NCBI RefSeq assembly: GCF_004614165.1
Contig: NZ_SPVG01000250.1
Coordinates: forward strand, 24,442 to 88,441
DNA: 64,000 bases
Origin: Duganella callida
GTDB lineage: Bacteria > Pseudomonadota > Gammaproteobacteria > Burkholderiales > Burkholderiaceae_D
Direction of reading: 5' to 3'
Shown here: positions 36,185 to 44,136 of the stretch, in pieces
Position numbering within the stretch: position 1 is the stretch's first letter
How the letters are laid out: the number at the start of each line of letters is the position of its first letter
Made by a program: the position numbers and the translations under genes
The notes under the pieces: model-generated
Database searches by the model: none
What the model saw: the letters and a program-made list of their open reading frames with translations, nothing else
What the model was told of the DNA's origin: nothing

Positions 36185-38332
36185 ATGCGTTTTTCCTTTC
36201 ACACCGCCGTGATAGCGCTGCTGGTCGCGCTCATCCTCCCGGTCGCCGCTCGCGCCGCACCCGCCAGCGAAGACGGTTACGACCTCTGGCTGCGCTATCG
36301 CCCACTGGACAAGACTGCGCGGGCAAGCGTGCAAGCCCAGGCCCGCAGCATCGTACTGGCGGGTGAGCCATCGCCGACCACGCGGGCCGCAGTGGAAGAA
36401 TTGAAACGCGGCCTGGCCGGCATGCTGGGCCGCGATCCCGCGGTCGCCGCCCGGCCGGGTGACGGTGCGCTGCTGCTGGCCACGCCCGCCCGACTGCCGG
36501 AGCTGGCCGGTGCGACCAACGCGCTGCGCGGCGAACTGGCCACGCTGGGCGATGAAGGCTATCTTCTGCGCCAGACGCGCATCGCCGGCCACAACGTCAC
36601 GCTCATCGCCGCCAATACCGACATCGGCCTGTTGTACGGCGCCTACGCCTGGCTGCGTGACGCGGCCACCGGCGCAAAGCCGGAAGCGGCGTCCGCGCCC
36701 AAGCTGCAACTGCGCATGCTCAATCACTGGGACAATCTGGACCGCGTGGTGGAACGCGGCTACTCGGGTCAGTCGATCTGGGACTGGTGGGCGCTGCCGG
36801 ACATCAAGGACCAGCGCTATACCGATTACGCGCGCGCCAATGCCTCGCTGGGCATCAATGGCACAGTGCTCAACAACGTCAATTCCAAGCCGGAAGTGCT
36901 GACAGCGCCCTTCATCGCCAAGGCCGCCGCCGTCGCCGACGTGCTGCGCCCTTACGGCATCAAGGTCTATCTTTCGGCGCGCTTCTCCACCCCGCTGGAA
37001 CTGCACGAAACCGCGACCGCCGATCCACTGTCGCCGGAAGTGCGCGCGTGGTGGCAGCGCAAGGCTGACGAAATCTACAAGGTCATCCCCGATTTCGGCG
37101 GCTTCCTGGTCAAGGCGAACTCGGAAGGCCAGCCCGGCCCGCAGGACTACCACCGCACCCACGCGGATGGCGCCAACATGCTCGCCGCCGCGCTGGCGCC
37201 GCACAAGGGCATCGTCATGTGGCGCGCCTTTGTCTACGCACCCGGCGAGCATTCCGCCTCCGATCGCGCCAAGCAGGCCTACGACGAATTCAAGCCGCTG
37301 GACGGCAGCTTTGCCGCCAACGTGCTGGTGCAGGTCAAGAACGGCGCCATCGACTTCCAGCCGCGCGAACCATTCCACCCGCTGTTCGGCGCCATGCCGA
37401 AGACGCCGCTGATGATGGAATTCCAGATCACCAAGGAGTACCTCGGCTTCTCGACCGACATGGCCTATCTGGGCACCATGTTCGAAGAGACGCTGCGCAG
37501 CGACACCCGGACTGGCCGCACGGTGGCGCAGACGTTGACCGGCATGGCGGGCGTAGCCAACATCGGCAGTGACCGCAACTGGTCGGGCTCCCACTTCGAC
37601 CAGGCCAACTGGTACGCGTACGGCCGCCTGGCGTGGAACCCGCAAGCCTCCGCGCGCGACATCGCGACGGAATGGGCCGCCCTCACCTTCAGCCCGGACG
37701 TGCGCGTCACGGCCCCCGTGGTCGACATGCTGATGATGTCGCGCGAGACGGTGGTGAACTATATGACCCCGCTTGGCCTGCACCACATCATGGGCACCGG
37801 CCATCACTACGGGCCCGCGCCATGGGTGGATAACCTGGAGCGTCCGGACTGGAACCCGGTCTACTACCATCGCGCCGACAGCAAGGGCATAGGCTTCGAC
37901 CGCACCGCCAGCGGCACCAACGCGCTGGAGCAGTATGCGCCGGAGATCGCACGCCAGTACGCCGATCCGCACACCACGCCGGAGCAGTTCCTGCTGTGGT
38001 TCCACCACCTGCCGTGGGACTACGTGATGCCGTCCGGCCGCACGCTGTGGGCGGAGCTGTTGGCCCGATACGACAAGGGTCTGGCCGACGCGAAATCGCT
38101 GCAATCCCGCTGGGCCGCGCTGAAACCGATGATCGACCCGCGCCGCTACCGCGAGGAAGAACAGCGCCTGGCGCGCCAGGTCTACAACGCCACACTGTGG
38201 CGCGACGCCTGCATCGCTTATTTCCAGTCGGTGTCCGGTCTGGCGCTGCCGCCAGGCGTACAAGCGCCGGCGCATCCGCTGGCGTACTACCAGGCCCTGC
38301 GCTATCCGTACGCGCCCGGAAATCCGAAATGA
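36185..38332 (+). CDS. aguA: Glycoside hydrolase family 67 alpha-glucuronidase
   Basis: A 715-residue GH67 enzyme with a signal peptide (cleavage near A-R-A-A-P). Diagnostic blocks are L-N-H-W-D-N-L-D, Q-S-I-W-D-W-W, K-A-N-S-E-G-Q-P-G-P holding the general acid Glu314, and V-K-N-G-A-I-D-F-Q-P-R-E-P with the two further catalytic carboxylates, followed by F-Q-I-T-K-E-Y. GH67 removes (4-O-methyl)glucuronic acid only from the non-reducing end of xylo-oligomers, complementing GH115. GGAG lies 5 bases before the ATG. The exported location is unusual enough to note, since some GH67 enzymes act in the cytosol. Confidence 0.94.
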   Translation: MRFSFHTAVIALLVALILPVAARAAPASEDGYDLWLRYRPLDKTARASVQAQARSIVLAGEPSPTTRAAVEELKRGLAGMLGRDPAVAARPGDGALLLATPARLPELAGATNALRGELATLGDEGYLLRQTRIAGHNVTLIAANTDIGLLYGAYAWLRDAATGAKPEAASAPKLQLRMLNHWDNLDRVVERGYSGQSIWDWWALPDIKDQRYTDYARANASLGINGTVLNNVNSKPEVLTAPFIAKAAAVADVLRPYGIKVYLSARFSTPLELHETATADPLSPEVRAWWQRKADEIYKVIPDFGGFLVKANSEGQPGPQDYHRTHADGANMLAAALAPHKGIVMWRAFVYAPGEHSASDRAKQAYDEFKPLDGSFAANVLVQVKNGAIDFQPREPFHPLFGAMPKTPLMMEFQITKEYLGFSTDMAYLGTMFEETLRSDTRTGRTVAQTLTGMAGVANIGSDRNWSGSHFDQANWYAYGRLAWNPQASARDIATEWAALTFSPDVRVTAPVVDMLMMSRETVVNYMTPLGLHHIMGTGHHYGPAPWVDNLERPDWNPVYYHRADSKGIGFDRTASGTNALEQYAPEIARQYADPHTTPEQFLLWFHHLPWDYVMPSGRTLWAELLARYDKGLADAKSLQSRWAALKPMIDPRRYREEEQRLARQVYNATLWRDACIAYFQSVSGLALPPGVQAPAHPLAYYQALRYPYAPGNPK

Positions 38333-38345
38333 TTGCGTTATCATT
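38328..38345. promoter_or_regulatory. Operator-like palindrome upstream of the LacI gene
   Basis: Six-base perfect arms AATGAT / ATCATT flank a CG-centred core, overlapping the stop codon of the GH67 gene. The half GCGTTATCATTT also occurs at 62651 in front of the gntK operon. It could be an autoregulatory site for the LacI-type gene that follows. Confidence 0.5.
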
Positions 38346-38396
38346 TAGCCCCATGGGATGTTACAAGGCGCGCATGTGGTAAAGTCGCAGCTGAAC

Positions 38397-39527
38397 ATGG
38401 CATCATTCCAGAACAAGACAATGACAAGAACCAAGGTGAAACCGGCGCCCGTACCGGCCGTGCAGAGCCGCTCGCAAGCGCCGACCATGGCCGATGTGGC
38501 CAAACTGGCAGGCGTCTCCCCGATGACGGTGTCGCGCGTGATGAACGGCGATACCAACGTGCGCGAAAAGACGCGCAACCGCGTCGACGCGGCAGTCGCT
38601 GCCCTCAACTACGTTCCCAATCAGGCCGCGCGCCGCCTGGCCGGCTCGCGGCCCATGCGTGTCGGCTTTTTGTACAGTAACCCGTCGGCCGGCTACCTGA
38701 GCGAATTCCTGGTCGGCCTGCTGAACCAGGCCAGCCCGAACAACGTCCAGCTGGTGGTCGAGAAGTGCGAGGCCGATGAACACAGCATCGAACAGGCACG
38801 CCGCCTGATCGCCAATGGCGTGGACGGCATCATCCTGCCGCCGCCGCTGTGCGACATGCGCAACCTGATCGACCTGATCGCCGCCGCCGGCACGCCGGTG
38901 ATCACGGTCGCCTGCGGCCAGCCGGATGCGCGCGTCGGCGGCGTCAGCATCGACGACTACCAGGCCGCCTATGCGATGACCAGCCACCTGATCGCGCTGG
39001 GCCACCAGCGCATCGGCTTCGTGATCGGCCATCCCAACCAGACCGCCAGCGCGCGGCGGCTGGCCGGCTTCAAGGCCGCCATCGCGGAGAAGCACGGCCA
39101 GGCAGCACCGGAACTGATCGTGCAAGGGCTGTTCACCTACCGCTCGGGACTCGACGCGGCGGAGGCCCTGCTGGGACTTGAGCAGCGCCCTACCGCCATC
39201 TTCGCCAGCAATGACGACATGGCCGCCGCCGTGGTGGCGATCGCGCACCGCCTTGGCCTCGACGTACCGGGCGACCTGACCGTGGCCGGCTTCGACGATA
39301 CCGCGCTGGCCACCACCATCTGGCCGGAGCTGACCACGGTGCGCCAGCCGATTGCCGACATGGCGGAAGAAGCCGTGCAATTCCTGGTGCGCCTGATCCG
39401 CGCCCAGCGCAACGGCATGCCGGAGGAGCCGGAACACCGCGTGATGGAACACACCCTGATCCGCCGCCAGTCCGACGCCGCCCCGCGCCTGCGCCCCGCC
39501 ACCAAAATCGCCAAGGCCCGTCTCTAA
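38397..39527 (+). CDS. LacI family transcriptional regulator, likely xylan/uronate regulator
   Basis: A 376-residue repressor-type protein. The helix-turn-helix is M-A-D-V-A-K-L-A-G-V-S-P-M-T-V-S-R-V-M, followed by the hinge L-N-Y-V-P-N-Q-A-A-R-R-L. The rest is the periplasmic-binding-like effector domain, ending D-L-T-V-A-G-F-D-D-T and V-R-Q-P. A 26-28 residue basic/proline tail precedes the HTH, and the start is uncertain: 38358, 38397 and 38421 are in frame, none with a strong ribosome site. Its location after GH67 and the operator-like sites around it suggest control of this locus. A sugar or uronate would be the effector; this is inference. Confidence 0.87.
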   Translation: MASFQNKTMTRTKVKPAPVPAVQSRSQAPTMADVAKLAGVSPMTVSRVMNGDTNVREKTRNRVDAAVAALNYVPNQAARRLAGSRPMRVGFLYSNPSAGYLSEFLVGLLNQASPNNVQLVVEKCEADEHSIEQARRLIANGVDGIILPPPLCDMRNLIDLIAAAGTPVITVACGQPDARVGGVSIDDYQAAYAMTSHLIALGHQRIGFVIGHPNQTASARRLAGFKAAIAEKHGQAAPELIVQGLFTYRSGLDAAEALLGLEQRPTAIFASNDDMAAAVVAIAHRLGLDVPGDLTVAGFDDTALATTIWPELTTVRQPIADMAEEAVQFLVRLIRAQRNGMPEEPEHRVMEHTLIRRQSDAAPRLRPATKIAKARL

Positions 39528-39539
39528 TCCTGGGGCTAA

Positions 39540-39629
39540 TCCGGGGTCAGGTCTTCCATTGCGTCACGAGCCCGGCTGTAGCGCACGCTACAGCCGGGCT
39601 CGTGACGCAATGGAAGACCTGACCCCGGA
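39540..39629. repeat. 90-bp perfect palindrome, REP-like family copy 2
   Basis: Two 44-base arms (39540-39583 and 39586-39629) are perfect inverse copies separated only by CA. The arm begins TCCGGGGTCAGGTCT and contains CACGAGCCCG, both shared with the element at 10250-10311. It lies between the LacI stop and the carboxylesterase start, where it would fold to a very stable hairpin in RNA and could cruciform in DNA. Confidence 0.9.
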
Positions 39630-39682
39630 GTTTGGCGTTTTGCGATATAGTTAATCTCCCCAGAAACTCTATCGCCGGCGCC

Positions 39683-41200
39683 ATGAAAAAACTTGGTTTG
39701 ATGCTGTTTACCTCCACCCTCGTCACGCTGCCCTCGCTCGCCGCCAATGCGCCGCGCGCCACCACCGCCACCGGCGTGGTGGAGGGCGTGGCGGAAGCGA
39801 CGGGGGTCAAATCCTACAAAGGCATTCCGTTCGCGACGGCACCGGTCGGCGCTCTGCGCTGGAAGGCGCCGCAAGCGCCGAAAAAATGGAAGGGCGTGCG
39901 CAAGGCCGATCACTTCGCCGCGCGCTGCATGCAGCTGCCGCTGTTCAGCGACATGGTGTTCCGCTCCGACGGCGTCAGCGAGGATTGCCTGTACCTGAAT
40001 GTATGGACGCCGGCCAAATCGCCAAGGGAGAAGCTGCCGGTGCTGGTCTACTTCTACGGCGGCGGCTTCCAGGCAGGCGACGGTTCCGAGCCGCGCTACG
40101 ACGGCGAAAGCATGGCAGCCAAGGGCATCGTCACGCTGACCGTCAACTACCGCATGAACATCTTCGGCTTCCTGGCGCATCCCGAGCTGACCAGCGAATC
40201 GCCGCATCACGCCTCCGGCAACTACGGCCTGATGGACCAGGCTGCGGCGCTGCAATGGGTGAAGAAAAATATCGCAGCCTTCGGCGGCGATCCCGCGCGC
40301 GTCACCATCGCCGGCGAATCGGCCGGTTCCTATTCCGTCAGCGCGCAGATGATCAACCCGCAGGCCAGGGGCTTGTTCGCCGCCGCCATCGGCGAAAGCG
40401 GTTCGCTGCTGAGCCAGATGCCGCCGCCTCCGCTCAGCGCGACCGAAAAGGCCGGCGCCGAATTCGCGCAGTCGATCGGCAAGCCGACATTGGCCGAGTT
40501 GCGCGCCATGCCGGCGCAGGATCTGCTCGATGCAACCAAAACGGCAAAAGCGCGTTTCTTCGCCAGCCAGGACGGCTATGTGATTGCCCGCACGCCCGCC
40601 GCCATGTACGCCGCGGGCGAACAGGCCAAGGTGCCGCTGCTGGCCGGCTGGAACGGACAGGAAGGCCATTACAAGCAAATCCTCGGTGACGCCGAGCCCA
40701 CGCCGGAAAACTTCGCCACCGCCCTGCAGAAATTGTACGGCGACCAGGCCGGCGCCGCGCGGCAGGCCTACAGCGGCGATGTCAAACAGGCCGCCACCGA
40801 ACTGGCCAGCGACCGCTTCATCGGTTACGGCACCTGGAAATGGATCGACACGCATGCGCGCACCAGTGGCAAACCGGTCTACCGCTACTACTACGTGCGT
40901 CCGCGTCCGGGCCAGGACGGTGCGCGCCATTCGGTGGAGATCGAATACGCCATGGGTAATCTGGACACCAACACGGTGTATGCGTGGACGCCCGAGGACC
41001 ATGCGCTGTCGAAGCAGATGCAGGAATACTTCGCCAACTTCATCAAGACCGGCAACCCCAATGGCGCCGGTCTGCCGGAGTGGCCGCAGGCCAGCGCCGG
41101 CGCCGGTTCGCGCCTGATGCGCCTCGACGTGCAATCGTCCGCCGTCACCGCCAGCGACGACGCGCACCAGCAATTCCAGGAGACGCAGGTCAAGCCCTGA
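39683..41200 (+). CDS. Type-B carboxylesterase
   Basis: A 505-residue exported alpha/beta hydrolase of the carboxylesterase type-B (cholinesterase) family. A signal peptide (M-K-K-L-G-L-M-L-F, cleavage near L-A-A-N-A) is followed by G-I-P-F-A, the E-D-C-L-Y-L-N-V block, the oxyanion hole Y-G-G-G-F and the nucleophile elbow G-E-S-A-G with Ser213. The N-Y-G-L-M-D-Q-x-A-A-L-Q-W-V block also marks the family. The ATG at 39683 lacks a strong ribosome site but begins the signal peptide. It would hydrolyse carboxylic esters; a role in trimming plant polymers is possible from context only. Confidence 0.9.
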   Translation: MKKLGLMLFTSTLVTLPSLAANAPRATTATGVVEGVAEATGVKSYKGIPFATAPVGALRWKAPQAPKKWKGVRKADHFAARCMQLPLFSDMVFRSDGVSEDCLYLNVWTPAKSPREKLPVLVYFYGGGFQAGDGSEPRYDGESMAAKGIVTLTVNYRMNIFGFLAHPELTSESPHHASGNYGLMDQAAALQWVKKNIAAFGGDPARVTIAGESAGSYSVSAQMINPQARGLFAAAIGESGSLLSQMPPPPLSATEKAGAEFAQSIGKPTLAELRAMPAQDLLDATKTAKARFFASQDGYVIARTPAAMYAAGEQAKVPLLAGWNGQEGHYKQILGDAEPTPENFATALQKLYGDQAGAARQAYSGDVKQAATELASDRFIGYGTWKWIDTHARTSGKPVYRYYYVRPRPGQDGARHSVEIEYAMGNLDTNTVYAWTPEDHALSKQMQEYFANFIKTGNPNGAGLPEWPQASAGAGSRLMRLDVQSSAVTASDDAHQQFQETQVKP

Positions 41201-41299
41201 AAGCAGTTTAAGAGTGGGTTTGTATTTTATTGTATCGGCCGGTAATCGCTTGTAAACCTGCTATACAATTTATCCTCTTATCCAGAGGAAACAAAACCC

Positions 41300-43645
41300 A
41301 TGCACAAAAAACTTGGCTTCCTGGCCCTGTGCCTGACGGTTTCCGCCTACGCGGCGGAACCGTTCGACGACAAATTCCGTCAACTCGACGAAATCCTGCC
41401 GACCCCGAACGCCTATCGCACCGCATCCGGCGCACCGGGCCACGCCTACTGGCAGCAGCGCGCCGATTACACCATCAGCGCCTCGCTGGACGAAGCCAAG
41501 CGCTCCCTCACCGGCAGCGAGCAAATCACCTATCACAACAATTCCCCCGATACGCTCAAGTACCTGTGGATTCAGCTCGATCAGAACATCTACAAGAAGG
41601 ATTCCGACGCGCGCATGATGCTCACCCAGCCTTCGCGCGAAGCCTGGTCCAAGCCCGCGTCGCCGGACGACGGCTACAAGTTCGAAGGCATGCGCGGCAT
41701 CCTGGCCGGCCGGGAATTCGAAGGCGGCTTCAATATCAAGAACGTGACGTCCGGCGCTCAGCCGCTGAAGCACGTCATCAACCGCACCATGATGCGCATC
41801 GATCTGCCGACGCCGCTGAAACCGGGCGAGCAGTTCGTCTTCAACATCGACTGGTCTTACAACATCAACGAACAGCAGGTGCTGGGCGGCCGCTCGGGCT
41901 ACGAGCATTTTGAAGAAGACAAGAACGACCTGTTCGAGATCGCCCAGTGGTTTCCGCGCATGGCCGCTTACTACGATGTCTACGGCTGGCAGCACAAGCA
42001 GTTCCTCGGCACCGGCGAATTCACGCTGGAATTCGGCGACTACGATGTGCAGCTGACCGTCCCGGCCGACCATATCGTCGCCTCCACCGGCGAGCTGCAG
42101 AACCCCAACGACGTGCTGACCGTCACCCAGCGCGAGCGGCTGGCAAAGGCAAAAACCGCCACTTCGCCGGTCGTCATCGTGACGCAGGAGGAAGCCACCA
42201 GGGCCGAAAAATCGCGCAGCAGCGCCACCAAGACCTGGCACTTCAAGGCCAGCAACGTGCGCGACTTCGCCTGGGCGTCGAGCCGCAAGTTCATCTGGGA
42301 CGCGCAAGGCTTCAAGCAGGACACCACCGACGTGATGGCGATGTCCTACTATCCGAAGGAAGGCAATCCGCTGTGGGGCAAGTACAGCACCCAGGCCATC
42401 ATCCACACCATCGACCAGTACAACAAGTACAGCTTCGACTTCCCGTACCCGACCGCGATCTCGGTCAACGGCCCGGTGGGCGGCATGGAATACCCGATGA
42501 TCTCCTTCAACGGTCCGCGTCCGACCAGGGACAAGAAGACCGGCCAGCTGACCTGGTCGCAGCAGACCAAGTACGGCCTGATCGGCGTAATCATCCACGA
42601 GGTGGGCCACAACTACTACCCGATGATCATCAACTCGGACGAGCGTCAATGGACCTGGATGGATGAGGGCCTGAACACCTTCGTGCAGTACCTGGCCGAG
42701 CAGGCATGGGAAGACAACTATCCCTCGCGCCGCGGCGAGCCGCGCAACATCGTCGATTACATGCGCAGCAAGAACCAGGTGCCGATCATGACCAACTCGG
42801 AGTCGCTGCTCCAGGTGGGCAACAATGCCTACGCCAAGCCGGCGACGGGCCTGAACATCCTGCGCGAGACCATCCTGGGCCGCGACCTGTTCGACTACGC
42901 CTTCCGCGAATACGGCCAGCGCTGGAAGTTCAAGCGCCCTACCCCGGCCGATTTCTTCCGCACCATGGAAGACGCCTCGGGCACGGACCTCGACTGGTTC
43001 TGGCGCGGCTGGTTCTACACCACCGATCCGGTCGACATCAGCATCGACGGCATCACCGAATACGGCGTGAACACCAAGGACCCGGAAAAGGAAAAGGCAT
43101 GGAAGAAGGCGCAGAAGGATGCCGAGCCGACTTCCATCTCCGCGCAGCTGAACAAGTCCCTGCCCAAGCGCCTGGATGCCCATCCGGAGCTGAAGGACTT
43201 CTACAACGAGCATGACGAGTTCACCGTCACCAACAAGGACCGCAACGGCTACGCCGAAGCCACCGAGAAGCTGGAACCGTGGGAGAAGAAGCTGCTGGAC
43301 CAGGGCAAGCACCTGTACCTGGTGGACTTCTCCAACCTGGGCGGCATGGTGATGCCGCTGATCCTGCAGATTGAGCTCAAGAGCGGCAAGAAGTACATCG
43401 AGCGCGTGCCGGCCGAAGTATGGCGCTACTCGCCGAAGAAGATCACCAAACTGATCGTCACCGACGAACCGATGGTCAGCCTGACCCAGGACCCGTTCTG
43501 GGAAACCGCCGACATCGACCAGTCCAACAACGCCTGGCCGCGCAAGGTCTCCCAGTCCCGCCTGGAACTGTTCAAGACCGAACGCGACAAGAACAATCTG
43601 ATGCGCGACTTTAATACGCCGCTGAAGAAGGACGAGAAGAAGTGA
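41300..43645 (+). CDS. M1 family zinc metallopeptidase
   Basis: A 781-residue exported peptidase with a signal peptide (H-K-K-L-G-F-L-A-L, cleavage near A-Y-A-A). The zinc site is H433-E-V-G-H437 with the third ligand Glu456 exactly 18 residues further in W-M-D-E-G-L-N, the HExxH-x18-E signature of gluzincins. V-G-G-M-E-Y upstream matches the GxMEN-like exopeptidase motif of M1 aminopeptidases, in the variant GGMEY. The long C-terminal part is less typical. GAGGA lies 9 bases before the ATG. It overlaps the next gene by four bases. Confidence 0.9.
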   Translation: MHKKLGFLALCLTVSAYAAEPFDDKFRQLDEILPTPNAYRTASGAPGHAYWQQRADYTISASLDEAKRSLTGSEQITYHNNSPDTLKYLWIQLDQNIYKKDSDARMMLTQPSREAWSKPASPDDGYKFEGMRGILAGREFEGGFNIKNVTSGAQPLKHVINRTMMRIDLPTPLKPGEQFVFNIDWSYNINEQQVLGGRSGYEHFEEDKNDLFEIAQWFPRMAAYYDVYGWQHKQFLGTGEFTLEFGDYDVQLTVPADHIVASTGELQNPNDVLTVTQRERLAKAKTATSPVVIVTQEEATRAEKSRSSATKTWHFKASNVRDFAWASSRKFIWDAQGFKQDTTDVMAMSYYPKEGNPLWGKYSTQAIIHTIDQYNKYSFDFPYPTAISVNGPVGGMEYPMISFNGPRPTRDKKTGQLTWSQQTKYGLIGVIIHEVGHNYYPMIINSDERQWTWMDEGLNTFVQYLAEQAWEDNYPSRRGEPRNIVDYMRSKNQVPIMTNSESLLQVGNNAYAKPATGLNILRETILGRDLFDYAFREYGQRWKFKRPTPADFFRTMEDASGTDLDWFWRGWFYTTDPVDISIDGITEYGVNTKDPEKEKAWKKAQKDAEPTSISAQLNKSLPKRLDAHPELKDFYNEHDEFTVTNKDRNGYAEATEKLEPWEKKLLDQGKHLYLVDFSNLGGMVMPLILQIELKSGKKYIERVPAEVWRYSPKKITKLIVTDEPMVSLTQDPFWETADIDQSNNAWPRKVSQSRLELFKTERDKNNLMRDFNTPLKKDEKK

Positions 43646-44136
43646 CATTGCGCCGCCTGCGTCTCGTTGTCGCCGCCCTGCTGGTTTGCGCCGGCACGGC
43701 GGTCCACGCCCACAATTTCCACATGGGGATCGCGGACATCAGCTACAACGAGCGCACCGGCAGTACAGAGATCGTGCACAGCTACACCGCGCACGATCTC
43801 GCCACGCTGCTGACCAATCTGTATGGCCGCCAGTTCGACCTGGGACGCGACGACAGCGAAGCGCCGCTGCGCCGTTACGTGGAAAAGCAGTTCTGGATGG
43901 AAGACGCGGAGCGGCATCGCCTGCCGCTGCAATGGGTGGGCGCCAAGGTGGATGCCGACACCGTCGTCATCTACCAGGAGATCCCGCATGTGAAACTGGC
44001 CAAAGGCAGCCGCATTCACAACGGTTTGCTGATAGACTTCCTGCCGTCGCAAAAGAATACTGTAAATCTGCAAACCGATGGCCCAGTCCAAACCCTGCTG
44101 TTCGATCAGGATCACCTCGATCAAATCGCCCCTTAA
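43642..44136 (+). CDS. DUF6702 family small periplasmic protein
   Basis: A 164-residue protein with a signal peptide (R-R-L-R-L-V-V-A-A-L-L-V-C) predicted to be cut at V-H-A before H-N-F-H. The mature chain would thus begin with histidine, followed by another histidine three residues on. The body is a predicted beta-sandwich (I-A-D-I-S-Y-N-E-R-T-G-S-T-E-I). I assign it to DUF6702 on this overall pattern; the function of that family is not established. The GTG start overlaps the M1 peptidase stop (GTGA), so the two are translationally coupled. A terminal His suggests metal binding; that is inference. Confidence 0.78.
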   Translation: MTLRRLRLVVAALLVCAGTAVHAHNFHMGIADISYNERTGSTEIVHSYTAHDLATLLTNLYGRQFDLGRDDSEAPLRRYVEKQFWMEDAERHRLPLQWVGAKVDADTVVIYQEIPHVKLAKGSRIHNGLLIDFLPSQKNTVNLQTDGPVQTLLFDQDHLDQIAP

